Shown one piece after another: positions 1 to 9,137 of a stretch of 64,000 bases of DNA. Source of the DNA: Methylobacterium sp. CB376 (GTDB lineage Bacteria; Pseudomonadota; Alphaproteobacteria; Rhizobiales; Beijerinckiaceae); assembly GCF_029714205.1 (NCBI RefSeq), contig NZ_CP121648.1, positions 3,915,001 to 3,979,000 on the forward strand, in the 5' to 3' direction. The notes under the pieces were generated by a model, which saw only the letters and a list, made by a program, of their open reading frames with translations, did not search any database and had not been told where the DNA came from. Numbering within the stretch: the stretch's first letter is position 1; every line of letters begins with the position of its first letter. Both the position numbers and the translations under genes were made by a program.

Positions 1-201
1 CAGTTCCAGGAGCCCCTCGGTCGCCAGGATCTTGATCGCCTCCCGCAGGGGCGTGCGCGAGATGCCGAAGCGTTCGGTGAGCAGGATCTCGTTCAGCCGC
101 GCCCGCGGCTCCAGTTCACCCGAGAGGATCAGCGCGCGCAGACGCTCCGCCACCTCGTCGTGGAGGTAGCGCCGGCTGATTCCCGTCTCGACCCTGGTCA
201 T
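1..201 (-). CDS. GntR-family transcriptional regulator, N-terminal part
   Basis: The first 67 codons of a GntR-type regulator are present; the rest lies beyond the window edge. The translation begins MTRVETGISRRYLHDEV and contains the winged-helix signature of the family: LRALILSGELEPRARLNE followed by LLTERFGISRTPLREAI. The C-terminal effector domain is not visible, so subfamily and ligand cannot be read. It is upstream of and on the same strand as nothing else seen here; the adjacent downstream-facing gene on the minus strand is the FAD/Fe-S oxidoreductase, which ends just before this start. Many such regulators control neighbouring hydroxyacid catabolic genes, so local regulation is a reasonable inference. 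Confidence 0.85.
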   Translation of the reverse strand, partial: MTRVETGISRRYLHDEVAERLRALILSGELEPRARLNEILLTERFGISRTPLREAIKILATEGLLEL

Positions 202-229
202 CGCACTTCGCCGCACACCCGCCCCGCCC

Positions 230-3181
230 TCACAGAGGTATGGGGCGGGCGGCCTTCTGTCGAGGTTCGGGCCGGAGCGCGGCGCAGAGCACCCGCGCCA
301 CGTGGAGCGCCTCGCGGTCCAGCCCGTCCCGGATCTGGTGGCGGCAGCTCGTCCCGTCCGCCACCACGAGGTCGTCCGGGTCCGCCCGCCGCAGGGCCGG
401 AAACAGCGACAACTCCGCCATCGCCACCGAGGCGTCGTAGGTCGCCGCGCCGTACCCGAAGGCGCCCGCCATGCCGCAGCAGCTCGATTCGATCAGCCGC
501 AGGTCGAGCCCCGGCACCTGGCGCAGCACCGTCTCGACCGCCCCCATCGCCCCGAAGGCCTTCTGGTGGCAGTGGCCGTGCAGGTGCGCCACGCGCCCGC
601 CCTGGTCCGCGAGCGGAAGGGCGATCCGGCCGGCCGCGAGGTCGGCGGCGAGCAACTCCTCGAACAGCAGGCTCGCCGCCGCGAGCTCCGCCGCCTCGGC
701 GGGGGGCAGCAGGGCCGCGAACTCGTCGCGCAGGGTGAGCAGGCAGGAGGGTTCGAGCCCCACCACCCGGGCGCCCGCCCGCACGAAGGGCAGCAGCGCG
801 TCGAGGGTGCGGCGCGCCTCGGCCCGGGCCCGGGGCACGTCGCCCACCGACAGGTAGGTGCGCCCGCAGCAGAGCGGGCGGGCGCCGCCCGGCGCCGCCA
901 CCCGGTGCAGGCGGTAGCCCGCGCGGCGCAGCACCGTCTCGGCCGCCTCCAGGTTCTCGCGCTCGAAGGCCCGGTTGAAGGTGTCGGCGAACAGCACGAC
1001 GTCGCGGAAATCCCCGGCGACGTCGGCCGGATGCGCCACCTCCCCGGCCTCCGCGAAGGGGCGGCGCCAGCGCGGCAGCGCGCGCCGGGCCGAGAGGCCG
1101 AGATGCCGCTCGCCGAGCCGCGCCAGCGCCGGCACCCGGTTGCGCAGGTTCAGGAGCGGCGCCAGCCGGGCCGCCAGCCCGGCGTAGCGCGGCAGGTGCG
1201 CCACCAGCCGCTCGCGCAGGGGCAGCCCGTGGCGGGCGTGGTAATGGTGGAGCACCTCGATCTTCATGCGGGCCATGTCGACGCCGGTCGGGCATTCCCG
1301 CCGGCAGCCCTTGCAGGAGACGCAGAGGTCGAGGGCGCGCTTGGTCTCCGGGGCGGTCAGGGCGTCCGGCCCGAGCTGGCCCGAGAGGGCGAGCCGCAGC
1401 GTGTTGGCGCGCCCGCGCGTCAGGTGCTCCTCGGAGCGGGTCGCCCGGTAGGAGGGGCACATCACGCCCCCCGCCAGGGACCGGCAGGTGCCGTTGTTGT
1501 TGCACATCTCGACCGCGCCGCCGAGCCCGCCCCAGGCCGACCAGTCGAGGGCGGGCGCCGGCGCCGCGACCCGGTAGCCCGCGGGGAAGCGCATCAGGCC
1601 GCGGTCGTCCATCCGCAGGGGCCGGACGATCTTGCCGGGATTGAGGCGGTTCTCCGGGTCGAAGGCGTCCTTGACCGCCTCGAAGGCGCGGGTCAGCCGC
1701 GGCCCGAACAGGGGCGCGATGAACTCGGAGCGCGAGATCCCGTCGCCGTGCTCGCCCGAATACGAGCCCTTGAAGCGGCGCACCAGGTCGGCGGTCTCCT
1801 CCGCGATGGCCCGCATCGCGGCGATCCCGGCCTCCTGCTTGAGGTTGAGGATCGGCCGCACGTGCAGGCAGCCGACCGAGGCGTGGGCGTACCACGTGCC
1901 CCTCGTGCCGTGGCGGGCGAAGAGGGCCGTCACCGCGTCGGTGTAGTCGGCGAGGTGCTCCAGGGGCACCGCGCAATCCTCGATGAAGGAGACGGGCTTC
2001 GCGTCGCCGCGCATCGACATCATGATGTTGAGGCAGGCCTCGCGCATGCCCCAGACGGTGCGCTGGCGGGCGGGCTCCACCACCGGCACGACCGCCCCGG
2101 CGAAGCCGTGATCGGCCATGCAGGCGTCGAGGCGGGCGAGGTCGCGCGCGAGCGCGGCCTCGGATTCGCCGGCGAACTCGACGAGGAGCAGGCAGTCGGG
2201 CCGCCCCCGCGCGATGTCGGCGAGCGTCGCGCGGAAGAGCGGGATGTCGGCGCCGAGCACCAGCACGTTGTTGTCGACGAGCTCCACCGCCACCGGATCG
2301 AGGGCGACCAGGGCCGGCACCGTCTCCATGGCGGCCCGGAACGACGGGAAGTGGCACACCCCCATCACCCGGTGGGCGGGCAGGCGGGCGAGCCGCAGGG
2401 TGACGGCGGTCGTCGCCGCGAGCGTGCCCTCCGAGCCGACGAGGAGGTGGGCGAGGTTCGGGCGCTCGGCCAGCAGCGCGTCGAGATTGTAGCCGCCGAC
2501 CCGCCGCTGCACCTTCGGGAACCGGGCCTCGATCTCGTCCCGCTCGGCCTCGGCGAGGCGCCGCATCCGCGCGGCGAGGTCCTCCGCCCCGGGCGCGCCC
2601 TCGGCGGAGAGCGAGAAGGCGGTGCCGTCCGCGCGCAGGCCGTCGAGGCCGAGCACGTTGTCGACCATCTTGCCGTAGCGCAGCGAGCGGGCGCCGCAGG
2701 AATTGTTGCCCACCATGCCGCCGATGGTGCAGCGGCTCGCCGTCGAGGGCTCGACGGGGAAGAACCAGCCATCCGCCTTCAGCCGCGCGTTGAGGCGCTC
2801 CAGCACCGTCCCGGGCTCGACCGTGACGGTGCCGGCGGCCGGATCGTAGGCCAGCACCCCGTCGAGGTGGCGCGAGCAATCGACGACGAGCCCCGCGCCG
2901 ATCGGCTGCCCGTTCTGCGAGGTGCCCCCGCCCCGCATGACGACCGGGACCTCGTGCTCGGCCGCGACCGCGAGCACGGCGGCGATGTCGGCGCGGGTCC
3001 GCGGCAGCACCACGCCGCGCGGCATGATCTGGTAGATCGAGGCGTCGGTGGCGTAGCGCCCGCGGTCGAAGGCGCCGAACAGCACCTCGCCCGAGACGGC
3101 CTCGCGCAGGCGCCGCTCCAGGGGCGCCGAGGACCCCGCCTCCCGACCCGCCGCCCCCGGATTGCCCAGAGACCCGTGCAT
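230..3181 (-). CDS. FAD-binding and 4Fe-4S-containing oxidoreductase (GlcD / D-2-hydroxyacid dehydrogenase type)
   Basis: About 983 residues, the usual length for fused FAD-linked oxidase plus iron-sulfur reductase proteins of the YdiJ type, which oxidise 2-hydroxyacids such as D-lactate or D-2-hydroxyglutarate. In order: an FAD-binding PCMH domain (VVMRGGGTSQNGQ, roughly residues 60-80), the FAD-oxidase C-terminal domain (GEHGDGISRSEF near 477), a ferredoxin-like cluster motif CVSCKGCRRECPTG near 617, and two cysteine-rich CCG motifs (CCGRTYLSVGD near 771, SSCCGMAGAFGY near 898). The chosen ATG follows a strong GGGGAGGGGG ribosome site; an ATG 19 codons upstream has no such site and sits in the divergent promoter region. 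The substrate cannot be fixed from sequence; the divergent aminotransferase suggests glyoxylate or related hydroxyacid metabolism. Confidence 0.88.
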   Translation of the reverse strand: MHGSLGNPGAAGREAGSSAPLERRLREAVSGEVLFGAFDRGRYATDASIYQIMPRGVVLPRTRADIAAVLAVAAEHEVPVVMRGGGTSQNGQPIGAGLVVDCSRHLDGVLAYDPAAGTVTVEPGTVLERLNARLKADGWFFPVEPSTASRCTIGGMVGNNSCGARSLRYGKMVDNVLGLDGLRADGTAFSLSAEGAPGAEDLAARMRRLAEAERDEIEARFPKVQRRVGGYNLDALLAERPNLAHLLVGSEGTLAATTAVTLRLARLPAHRVMGVCHFPSFRAAMETVPALVALDPVAVELVDNNVLVLGADIPLFRATLADIARGRPDCLLLVEFAGESEAALARDLARLDACMADHGFAGAVVPVVEPARQRTVWGMREACLNIMMSMRGDAKPVSFIEDCAVPLEHLADYTDAVTALFARHGTRGTWYAHASVGCLHVRPILNLKQEAGIAAMRAIAEETADLVRRFKGSYSGEHGDGISRSEFIAPLFGPRLTRAFEAVKDAFDPENRLNPGKIVRPLRMDDRGLMRFPAGYRVAAPAPALDWSAWGGLGGAVEMCNNNGTCRSLAGGVMCPSYRATRSEEHLTRGRANTLRLALSGQLGPDALTAPETKRALDLCVSCKGCRRECPTGVDMARMKIEVLHHYHARHGLPLRERLVAHLPRYAGLAARLAPLLNLRNRVPALARLGERHLGLSARRALPRWRRPFAEAGEVAHPADVAGDFRDVVLFADTFNRAFERENLEAAETVLRRAGYRLHRVAAPGGARPLCCGRTYLSVGDVPRARAEARRTLDALLPFVRAGARVVGLEPSCLLTLRDEFAALLPPAEAAELAAASLLFEELLAADLAAGRIALPLADQGGRVAHLHGHCHQKAFGAMGAVETVLRQVPGLDLRLIESSCCGMAGAFGYGAATYDASVAMAELSLFPALRRADPDDLVVADGTSCRHQIRDGLDREALHVARVLCAALRPEPRQKAARPIPL

Positions 3182-3292
3182 CGCCCCCTCCCCTGCCGCC
3201 GCGGGCCGGCCGCCGGCTCTTGCCTCTGCCGCATACATAATACAAAATTCAGATCACGCCAAAACCGCAGGCCGACAGCCGGGAGGACCCTC
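3182..3292. promoter_or_regulatory. Divergent promoter region, oxidoreductase / aminotransferase
   Basis: This 111-bp spacer separates two divergently transcribed metabolic genes. Its centre (about 3230-3255) is the only AT-rich patch nearby and reads GCATACATAATACAAAATTC. On the minus strand the TTTTGTATTATGTATGC element is similar in character to the TTGTATAA-type palindrome in the other GntR-linked promoter of this window near 41267. It could hold overlapping promoters and a GntR operator; this is inference from composition and context. Confidence 0.4.
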
Positions 3293-4486
3293 ATGACGCA
3301 CGCGCCGGGCCGCCACTTCCTGCAGATTCCGGGACCGACCAACACGCCGCTGCCGGTCCTCGCCGCGATCGCCAGGCCGACCATCGACCATCGCGGGCCG
3401 GACTTCGCCCGGCTCGGCCGCACGGTGCTGGCGGAGATCCGGCCGGTCTTCGGCACGACCAACCCGGTGGTGATCTACCCGGCCTCCGGCACCGGCGCCT
3501 GGGAGGCGGCGCTCGCCAACACGCTGTCGCCCGGGGACCGGGTGCTGATGTTCGAGACCGGCTGGTTCGCGACCCTCTGGAGCCGCCTCGCCAAGCGCCT
3601 CGGGATCGAGGCGGAATTCCTGAAGGGGGATTGGCGCTCGGGCGTCGACGCGGCCGCCATCGAGGCGCGCCTCGCCGAGGATGCGGGCCACGCCATCAAG
3701 GCGGTCTGCATCGTCCACAACGAGACCTCGACGGGGGTGACCTCGAACGTGGCGGCGGTGCGCCGGGCGCTCGACCAGGCGCGCCACCCGGCCCTGCTCC
3801 TCGTCGACGCGATCTCGTCGCTCGGCTCGATCGATTACCGGCACGACGCGTGGGGCGTCGACGTCACCATCGCGGGCTCGCAGAAGGGGCTGATGCTGCC
3901 GCCCGGCCTGTCCTTCAACGCGGTCTCGGACAAGGCGCTGGCCGCGTCGCGGTCGGCGCGGCTGCCGAACTCCTACTGGAACTGGGAGGAGATGCTGGCC
4001 GCGAACGCCACCGGCACCTTCCCCTACACGCCTTCCACGAACCTGCTGCAGGGGCTGGCGGTGGCCCTGGAGATGCTGCGGGCCGAGGGCCTGCCGGCGG
4101 TCTTCGCCCGCCACGACCGCGCCGCGGCGGCGACCCGGGCCTGCGTGGCCCATTGGGGCTTCGAGATCCAGTGCCGCAATCCGGAGGACTATTCCTCGGC
4201 GCTGACCGCGGTGCGCCTGCCCGAGGGCCACTCGGCGGATGCGCTGCGGGCCGAGATCCTGGAGCGCTGCAACATGTCGCTCGGCAACGGCCTCGGGCCG
4301 CTGGCCGACCGGGTCTTCCGCATCGGCCACCTGGGCGATTTCCACGACCTGATGGTCACCGGGACGCTGGCCGGCGTCGAACTGGGCCTGCGGATCCGCG
4401 GCATCCCGCACCGCCCGGGCGGCGTCGAGGCCGCCCTGCAGGTGCTCGCCGGCAACGCCGGCCCGGCGGCGCTCGCGGCGGAGTGA
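3293..4486 (+). CDS. Class-V PLP-dependent aminotransferase (serine/alanine-glyoxylate aminotransferase family)
   Basis: A 397-residue protein of full family length starting MTHAPGRHFLQIPGPTNTP, with a GGGAGGA ribosome site before the ATG. The family hallmarks are visible: the N-terminal GPTNTP substrate loop, VDAISSLGSIDYRHDAW with the cofactor-binding aspartate, and the PLP lysine in AGSQKGLMLPPG. Serine-glyoxylate aminotransferases move the amino group of serine to glyoxylate, giving hydroxypyruvate and glycine; in methylotrophs one member acts in the serine cycle. Whether this copy is the serine-cycle enzyme or a paralogue is not decidable here, because no other serine-cycle genes are adjacent. 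Its divergence from an FAD/Fe-S hydroxyacid oxidoreductase suggests that oxidation to a 2-oxoacid such as glyoxylate is followed by amination. Confidence 0.88.
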   Translation: MTHAPGRHFLQIPGPTNTPLPVLAAIARPTIDHRGPDFARLGRTVLAEIRPVFGTTNPVVIYPASGTGAWEAALANTLSPGDRVLMFETGWFATLWSRLAKRLGIEAEFLKGDWRSGVDAAAIEARLAEDAGHAIKAVCIVHNETSTGVTSNVAAVRRALDQARHPALLLVDAISSLGSIDYRHDAWGVDVTIAGSQKGLMLPPGLSFNAVSDKALAASRSARLPNSYWNWEEMLAANATGTFPYTPSTNLLQGLAVALEMLRAEGLPAVFARHDRAAAATRACVAHWGFEIQCRNPEDYSSALTAVRLPEGHSADALRAEILERCNMSLGNGLGPLADRVFRIGHLGDFHDLMVTGTLAGVELGLRIRGIPHRPGGVEAALQVLAGNAGPAALAAE

Positions 4487-4517
4487 GGGGGGCGAGGGCT
4501 CAGCCCTCGCCGGGACC

Positions 4518-7064
4518 TCACCCGGCCGGCCGCCGGCGCGGCGCGGCCTCGCCCTCCCGCGCCGCGGCCTCGGCTTGGGCCTCGACTTGGGCCCCGACTT
4601 GGGCCTCGGCTTGGGCTGCGGCCTCGGCTTGGGCCTCCGCCCGGGCCGCGATCTGCGCCCGCGCCGCCGCCAGCACCGGGCCGGCCACCGCCAGCGGCGC
4701 GCAGGCCGCCTCGTAGGTCAGCGGCAGGAAGACCGGGTGCAGGCGCGTCACCCCGCCCGCCTCCTCGAAATCCGCCCGCTGCCCGGCATCGAGGTAGCTC
4801 TCGCAGGGCACGCCCTCGGCCAGGACCACGTCGTGCAGGTCGAGTTCCACGTGCAGGTACTCCACCTCGGCCACGGCCTCCACCGCCACGCCGCGCCCGT
4901 CGACCAGCAGGCCGGCCGGGATCAGGTGGCCGGCGAACAGCACCCCGTGGCCGGGCGAGAGCAGGAGGTCGCGCTCCGGCAGGCCCGGCGCCAGGGCCCC
5001 GGCCCGGATCCGCACCGGGCGGACGCGGTCGGGGCGGGGATGGGCGTCGGGGCGCAGGCGGCGGCGCCCGATCCAGACCACCGGCCGGGCCTCGCCGGCG
5101 GCGGTGAGGAGGCGGTCGCCGACCGCGAGATCCTCGACGCGGCGCGCGCCCGTGAGCGTGAGCAGGCGGGTGCCGTGGGTGAAGCATTCGGGGCCGGTGG
5201 CGCCGGTGGCCCCGGCCGGTCCGGTGCTCCCGGTCGCGCCGGTGGCTCCGGCGGTGCCCGTCGCCCCGGCCGCCCCCGTCGCGCCGGTCGTGCCGCCGGC
5301 GCCCGTGGCCCCAGCGGGACCGGTCGCGCCCGCGGCGCCCGTGCTGCCGGTCGCCCCGGCAGCGCCGTCCCTGCCCGTGGCACCCCTCGCGCCGTCCGCG
5401 CCGGTGGCACCCGTCGCGCCCGCGGCGCCGGTGCTGCCGGCCGACCCCGTCGCACCGATTCCGGTCGCGCCGGTCGCACCCGCAGCCCCCATGCTGCCGG
5501 TCGCCCCGGTGGCGCCGTCCCTGCCCGTGGCACCCCTCGCGCCGTCCGCGCCCGTGGCGCCGGTTGCGCCTGCGGCCCCCGTGCTGCCGGTCGCCCCGGC
5601 AGCGCCGTCCCTGCCCGTGGCGCCCCTCGCGCCATCTGCGCCCGCGGCGCCGGTGCTGCCAGCCGACCCCGTCGCGCCGATTCCGGTCGCGCCGGTCGCA
5701 CCCGCAGCCCCCGTGCTGCCGGTCGCCCCCGCGGCGCCGTCCCTGCCTGTGGCGCCCCTCGCGCCGTCCGCGCCGGTGGCACCCGTCGCGCCCGCGGCGC
5801 CGGTGCTGCCGGCCGACCCCGTCGCACCGATTCCGGTCGCGCCGGTCGCACCCGCAGCCCCCATGCTGCCGGTCGCCCCGGTGGCGCCGTCCCTGCCCGT
5901 GGCACCCCTCGCGCCGTCCGCGCCCGTGGCGCCGGTCGCACCCGCAGCCCCCGTGCCGCCGGTCGCCCCGGCAACGCCGTCCCTGCCCGTGGCGCCCCTC
6001 GCGCCATCTGCGCCGGTGGCACCCGTTGCGCCCGCGGCGCCGGTGCTGCCGGCCGCTCCCGTGCCGCCGGTTGCGCCTGCGGCCCCTGTGCCGCCGGTCG
6101 CCCCCGCGGCGCCGTCCCTGCCCGTGGCGCCCCTCGCGCCGTCCGCGCCGGTGGCACCCGTCGCGCCCGCGGCGCCGGTGCTGCCGGTCGCGCCCCCGGC
6201 GCCATCCGCGCCCGCGGCGCCGGTCGCGCCCGTGGTCCCCGCCGTGCCCGTCGCCCCCGTCGCACCGGCGGATCCCGTCGCACCGGTCGCGCCCGCGGCG
6301 CCGGTCGCGCCATCCGATCCCGTGGCGCCGGTCGCCCCCGCGCCCGTCGCGCCTGTGGCTCCGGTCGCCCCCGCGCCCGTGGGGCCCGTGTCTCCCGTCG
6401 CACCGGTCGCGCCTGTGGCGCCTGTGGCGCCCGCTCCCGTGGCGCCCGTCGCACCGGCCGTGCCCGTCGCGCCGGTGGAGCCCGCGGCCCCGGTCGGCCC
6501 GGTCGCGCCCGTGCCCGTGGCGCCGGTGGCCCCTGTCGCGCCTGTGGCTCCGCTCCCCGTTGCGCCAGTGGCGCCCGTTGCGCCCGTTGCGCCGCTGGCA
6601 CCTGTCGGCCCGGGTGCGCCCCCTCCGGCCGTGACGGTGACATTCGAGAAGACGAGCTTCGCGTAATTCACGTCATAGTTCGCTCCACCCAAACCGTTTG
6701 CCTTGTCGACGCCGCCAGCACTAAGTGTTGCGGACGCGCCGGTATCCTGGCCATTCGAATTGTAGACTGCTGAACTGGTGAGGCTCGTCGGTGCTGGTGA
6801 ATTAAAGTAGGTTGGATTTTCGATGATGGCGGTGAAGCTGCGGCCGCTTCCGACGGTCGCCGTGGTTGTCAGCGAGAAATATGCGGAAGTTCCTGTGGTG
6901 CTGCCTGAGGGTGTAAAGTAATATCCTGAAGATCCAATAAAATTAGATGCAGACAGGGTCGATGTGCCGGTCGTGTCATAAAGAAGTACGATGCCTGAAT
7001 TCGAAACTGCATTTGTTAGGGGCTGTACGAAATTTGCCGTTACCGTGATCGTTCCGTAGGCCAT
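4518..7064 (-). CDS. Collagen-like Gly-X-Thr repeat protein with C-terminal Hint domain
   Basis: About 848 residues. Residues 1-147 form a Ser/Thr-rich, probably beta-structured head ([18 protein letters not shown]...) with no signal peptide. Residues about 148-625 are collagen-like triplets dominated by GAT, with [12 protein letters not shown] and GRD variants and a few one-triplet phase breaks (GIGATG, GAGATG). Cys 627 opens a Hint (Hedgehog/intein-type) domain, [13 protein letters not shown] ... [16 protein letters not shown] ... [12 protein letters not shown], a fold that in known members cleaves its own peptide bond through that cysteine. The tail (about 790-848) is an Ala/Glu/Gln-rich likely coiled coil. 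I chose the ATG after GGGGAT; an earlier start would add 18 residues. The head and upstream DNA are markedly less GC-rich than the flanks. It faces away from a set of modifying enzymes and is their probable substrate (inference). Confidence 0.8.
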   Translation of the reverse strand: MAYGTITVTANFVQPLTNAVSNSGIVLLYDTTGTSTLSASNFIGSSGYYFTPSGSTTGTSAYFSLTTTATVGSGRSFTAIIENPTYFNSPAPTSLTSSAVYNSNGQDTGASATLSAGGVDKANGLGGANYDVNYAKLVFSNVTVTAGGGAPGPTGASGATGATGATGATGSGATGATGATGATGTGATGPTGAAGSTGATGTAGATGATGAGATGATGATGATGDTGPTGAGATGATGATGAGATGATGSDGATGAAGATGATGSAGATGATGTAGTTGATGAAGADGAGGATGSTGAAGATGATGADGARGATGRDGAAGATGGTGAAGATGGTGAAGSTGAAGATGATGADGARGATGRDGVAGATGGTGAAGATGATGADGARGATGRDGATGATGSMGAAGATGATGIGATGSAGSTGAAGATGATGADGARGATGRDGAAGATGSTGAAGATGATGIGATGSAGSTGAAGADGARGATGRDGAAGATGSTGAAGATGATGADGARGATGRDGATGATGSMGAAGATGATGIGATGSAGSTGAAGATGATGADGARGATGRDGAAGATGSTGAAGATGPAGATGAGGTTGATGAAGATGTAGATGATGSTGPAGATGATGPECFTHGTRLLTLTGARRVEDLAVGDRLLTAAGEARPVVWIGRRRLRPDAHPRPDRVRPVRIRAGALAPGLPERDLLLSPGHGVLFAGHLIPAGLLVDGRGVAVEAVAEVEYLHVELDLHDVVLAEGVPCESYLDAGQRADFEEAGGVTRLHPVFLPLTYEAACAPLAVAGPVLAAARAQIAARAEAQAEAAAQAEAQVGAQVEAQAEAAAREGEAAPRRRPAG
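5200..6625. repeat. Intragenic collagen-coding tandem repeats
   Basis: Nine-base-scale repeats encoding GAT/GAA triplets, organised into longer duplications. The stretch 5383-5564 recurs without a mismatch at 5755-5936, an offset of 372 bp or exactly 124 codons, and several shorter units ending in the [14 protein letters not shown] peptide recur five to seven times. Such in-frame identity points to recent duplication or gene conversion and means allele length can change without breaking the frame. Confidence 0.9.
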
Positions 7065-7526
7065 CGAACCCGATCCCCAAATGTTCCGCCGCCGCTTGTG
7101 CGGCGTTGCCGACAGCAAAGGTGGCGAAGGGGACCGTCACGCGGAGGACGCGATTTCGCCAGCCGGCCCCGCCGAATGACCTTGATCTCTTCCGTTCGGA
7201 GAGATTGGTGGTCAAGTCCTGTGAGCGGGATGGGAGCGGATGTTCGCCAGATCAGTGAGACGTGTTGCCGAAAAGGCATAATTCCTTTAATACGAATACA
7301 TAGTGTGAGTTTATACATATGCTGGTATATAGTAACTTTGGCTTCGTCGGCTACCATGATGGCGATTTCAGCGCGATCATGAGAGAGGTGACAGTTTTAT
7401 AAACTGCATGTGGACTTGAATGATATAATCAGCTAGGAGGACGCGGTGCACAGGAGCGGTCCTGTTGCTGTGCATGGTGTCCCGTGGTTTCTCTTAACTT
7501 CCGTGTATCTTTAAAAGGAGGTGGGT
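7065..7526. other. AT-rich divergent intergenic region
   Basis: About 460 bp between the collagen-like gene and the first tail-collar gene. No gene is supported. The stretch 7260-7440 is unusually AT-rich for this chromosome and includes a TATAAT hexamer at 7424-7429 about 100 bp before the collar gene start, a candidate -10 element without a convincing -35. The two flanking genes probably take their promoters from here. Confidence 0.5.
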
Positions 7527-8075
7527 ATGACGGCGCTATATGTTGGTCAAATCACGCTGTTTGCCGGGAATTTTGCTCCCAGAAATTGGGCGTTCTGCAA
7601 TGGCCAGATCATGCAGATTGCGCAGCACCCAGCGCTGTTCGCGATTCTCGGCAACACCTACGGCGGCGATGGAAAGACGACCTTCGCCTTGCCTGATCTG
7701 CGCGGTCGCGTGCCGCTGCATCCCGGCCAAGGGGCCGGCCTGTCGAGTTACGTGCTCGGCCAGCATGCGGGGACCGAGACTGTGACGCTCGGCGTCCAGC
7801 AGATCCCCGCGCATTCGCACAAGATCACTGGGGACGCGACCGACGGCAACGTCAGCTCGCCCGACAAGGCTCACCTGGCACAGGCGACGGTGACGATCGG
7901 AGGAAGGCCCACGCCGGTTCTCAATCACACCTCCGGCACGGCGGCGAAACCGGTGTCCCTGGCGGACGACACGGTCCAGAATGCCGGCGGCTCGCAGGCC
8001 CATCCCAACATTCAGCCCTACCTCGCGCTCAACTTCATCATCGCCGTCGAAGGCATCTACCCGGCCCGGAATTGA
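7527..8075 (+). CDS. Phage tail collar domain protein (microcystin-dependent protein / MdpB type), copy 1
   Basis: A 182-residue protein beginning MTALYVGQITLFAGNFAP, preceded by an excellent AAAAGGAGG site. Family signatures are clear: WAFCNGQ near the start, ALFAILGNTYGGDGKTTFALPDLRGRVP with the collar motif, the IPAHSHKI histidine motif, and the terminal GGSQAHPNIQPYLALNFIIAVEG signature, read here in parts. Tail collar proteins are trimeric fibre or adhesin-like structural proteins in phages, but stand-alone chromosomal copies of this size are common in bacteria and their role is not established. There is no other phage morphogenesis gene nearby, so a prophage is not supported. A second copy lies about 520 bp downstream. 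Confidence 0.85.
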   Translation: MTALYVGQITLFAGNFAPRNWAFCNGQIMQIAQHPALFAILGNTYGGDGKTTFALPDLRGRVPLHPGQGAGLSSYVLGQHAGTETVTLGVQQIPAHSHKITGDATDGNVSSPDKAHLAQATVTIGGRPTPVLNHTSGTAAKPVSLADDTVQNAGGSQAHPNIQPYLALNFIIAVEGIYPARN

Positions 8076-8596
8076 CGGGGCCCGGCGGAGGGCCGTGGCC
8101 GCCGGGCCCGGGAAGCACGCGCCGTTCCCGCTGGGGTGGCGCGCCTTGGCGCGGCCCCGACCCCCGCGCCCGGCGGCTTTCGGCAGGACCGACGTCGGGT
8201 TCGAGGCGCGTCCGGTCGACGCGCCCGGCGCCGCGCAGGCGGCGGTCACGTGGCCGAGGGCGAACCCGACCGCGGAACGAGGCCCGCTGGCCGCAGCGGC
8301 GTCAGAGGCGCGCAACCTGCAGCGACATGTCGCCGAGATGACAGATTCCCGCCGGCCCGACGACATCTCGTGAATATCTGAACATGCTCGGCAAGAGTAT
8401 CTCGCGCGCCCGAGAATGGACGAGCCGCAATCGATTCTCGTGAGATTTTTTCACTGCGTCGCGCCCTCGCAAAATCCATGGACTCGTCTCCGGTGACGGG
8501 ATACGAGCACGCGGTGCGCCGAAACCGATTCTGCTGCGGCGCACGATCTTCGGTCTCATCTCCGAATTCGCCGTCGATCTTCAGGAATTTTCAGTC
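8076..8596. other. Intergenic region between the two collar genes
   Basis: About 520 bp with no supported gene. Frames on both strands give arginine- and proline-rich translations without family features. The last 200 bp before the second collar gene are less GC-rich and may carry its promoter; no clear -35/-10 pair or regulatory palindrome was recognised. Confidence 0.4.
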
Positions 8597-9133
8597 ATGA
8601 CCGAGCCTTTCGTTGGTCAGATCATGCTCTTCGCAGGGAATTATGCGGCCCGGGGGTGGGCGTTCTGCCATGGTCAGCTCCTGCCGATCGCGCAATATCA
8701 GGCGCTGTTCGCGATTATCGGCACCACCTACGGCGGCGACGGCAGGGTGAGCTTCGCGCTGCCCGATCTGCGCGGGCGCGTCCCGGTCAGCGCCGGCCAA
8801 GCGCCCGGCCTCTCGAATTACGTGCTCGGCGACAAACTCGGCGACGAGGCCGTGACCCTGACGCAGGCACAGATCCCGGCGCACAGCCACCTGGTGACCG
8901 TCAGCGACGCCCAGGGGACGCAGGTCGCCGCGGCCGGGGCCTTCCTGGCGAACACGAGCGATGCCAACAACAGGCCCCTGAAGACCCACAACCCGGCGCC
9001 GGCCCAGTCGGTGGTGCTGAACCCCGGGACGATCCAGAGCACCGGCGGCTCTCAGCCCCACGAGAACCGGCAGCCGACGCTGGTCCTGAACTATCTCATC
9101 GCCCTCCAGGGCCTCTTCCCGGCCCGGAACTGA
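8597..9133 (+). CDS. Phage tail collar domain protein, copy 2
   Basis: A 178-residue paralogue of the preceding collar protein: MTEPFVGQIMLFAGNYAA, WAFCHGQLLPIAQYQALF, TYGGDGRVSFALPDLRGR, QIPAHSHLVTVS and the closing GGSQPHENRQPTLVLNY. The N- and C-terminal blocks are close to copy 1 while the middle (about residues 95-145) differs, as expected when the conserved collar scaffold presents a variable loop. The GNAT gene starts five bases after its stop, so the two are probably cotranscribed. Function outside phage fibres is unknown; an extracellular or cell-surface structural role is inferred. Confidence 0.85.
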   Translation: MTEPFVGQIMLFAGNYAARGWAFCHGQLLPIAQYQALFAIIGTTYGGDGRVSFALPDLRGRVPVSAGQAPGLSNYVLGDKLGDEAVTLTQAQIPAHSHLVTVSDAQGTQVAAAGAFLANTSDANNRPLKTHNPAPAQSVVLNPGTIQSTGGSQPHENRQPTLVLNYLIALQGLFPARN

Positions 9134-9137
9134 CGGC

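Noticed and set aside
3181..3238. Upstream ATG for the FAD/Fe-S protein
   Set aside because: No ribosome site, and the extension lies in the AT-rich divergent promoter; the internal ATG has a strong site.
302..3292. Nearly 1000-codon plus-strand frame continuous with the aminotransferase
   Set aside because: It is antiparallel to the FAD/Fe-S gene; its translation is Arg/Gly/Ala/Pro-rich with no family motif. The aminotransferase begins at the ATG with a ribosome site at 3293.
5200..6625. Possible CRISPR array because of the dense short repeats
   Set aside because: Repeats are in-frame codons of collagen triplets without unique spacers; no cas gene is present.
7527..9133. Prophage
   Set aside because: Only collar-domain proteins are present. 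No integrase, capsid, tail, terminase or lysis gene was seen.
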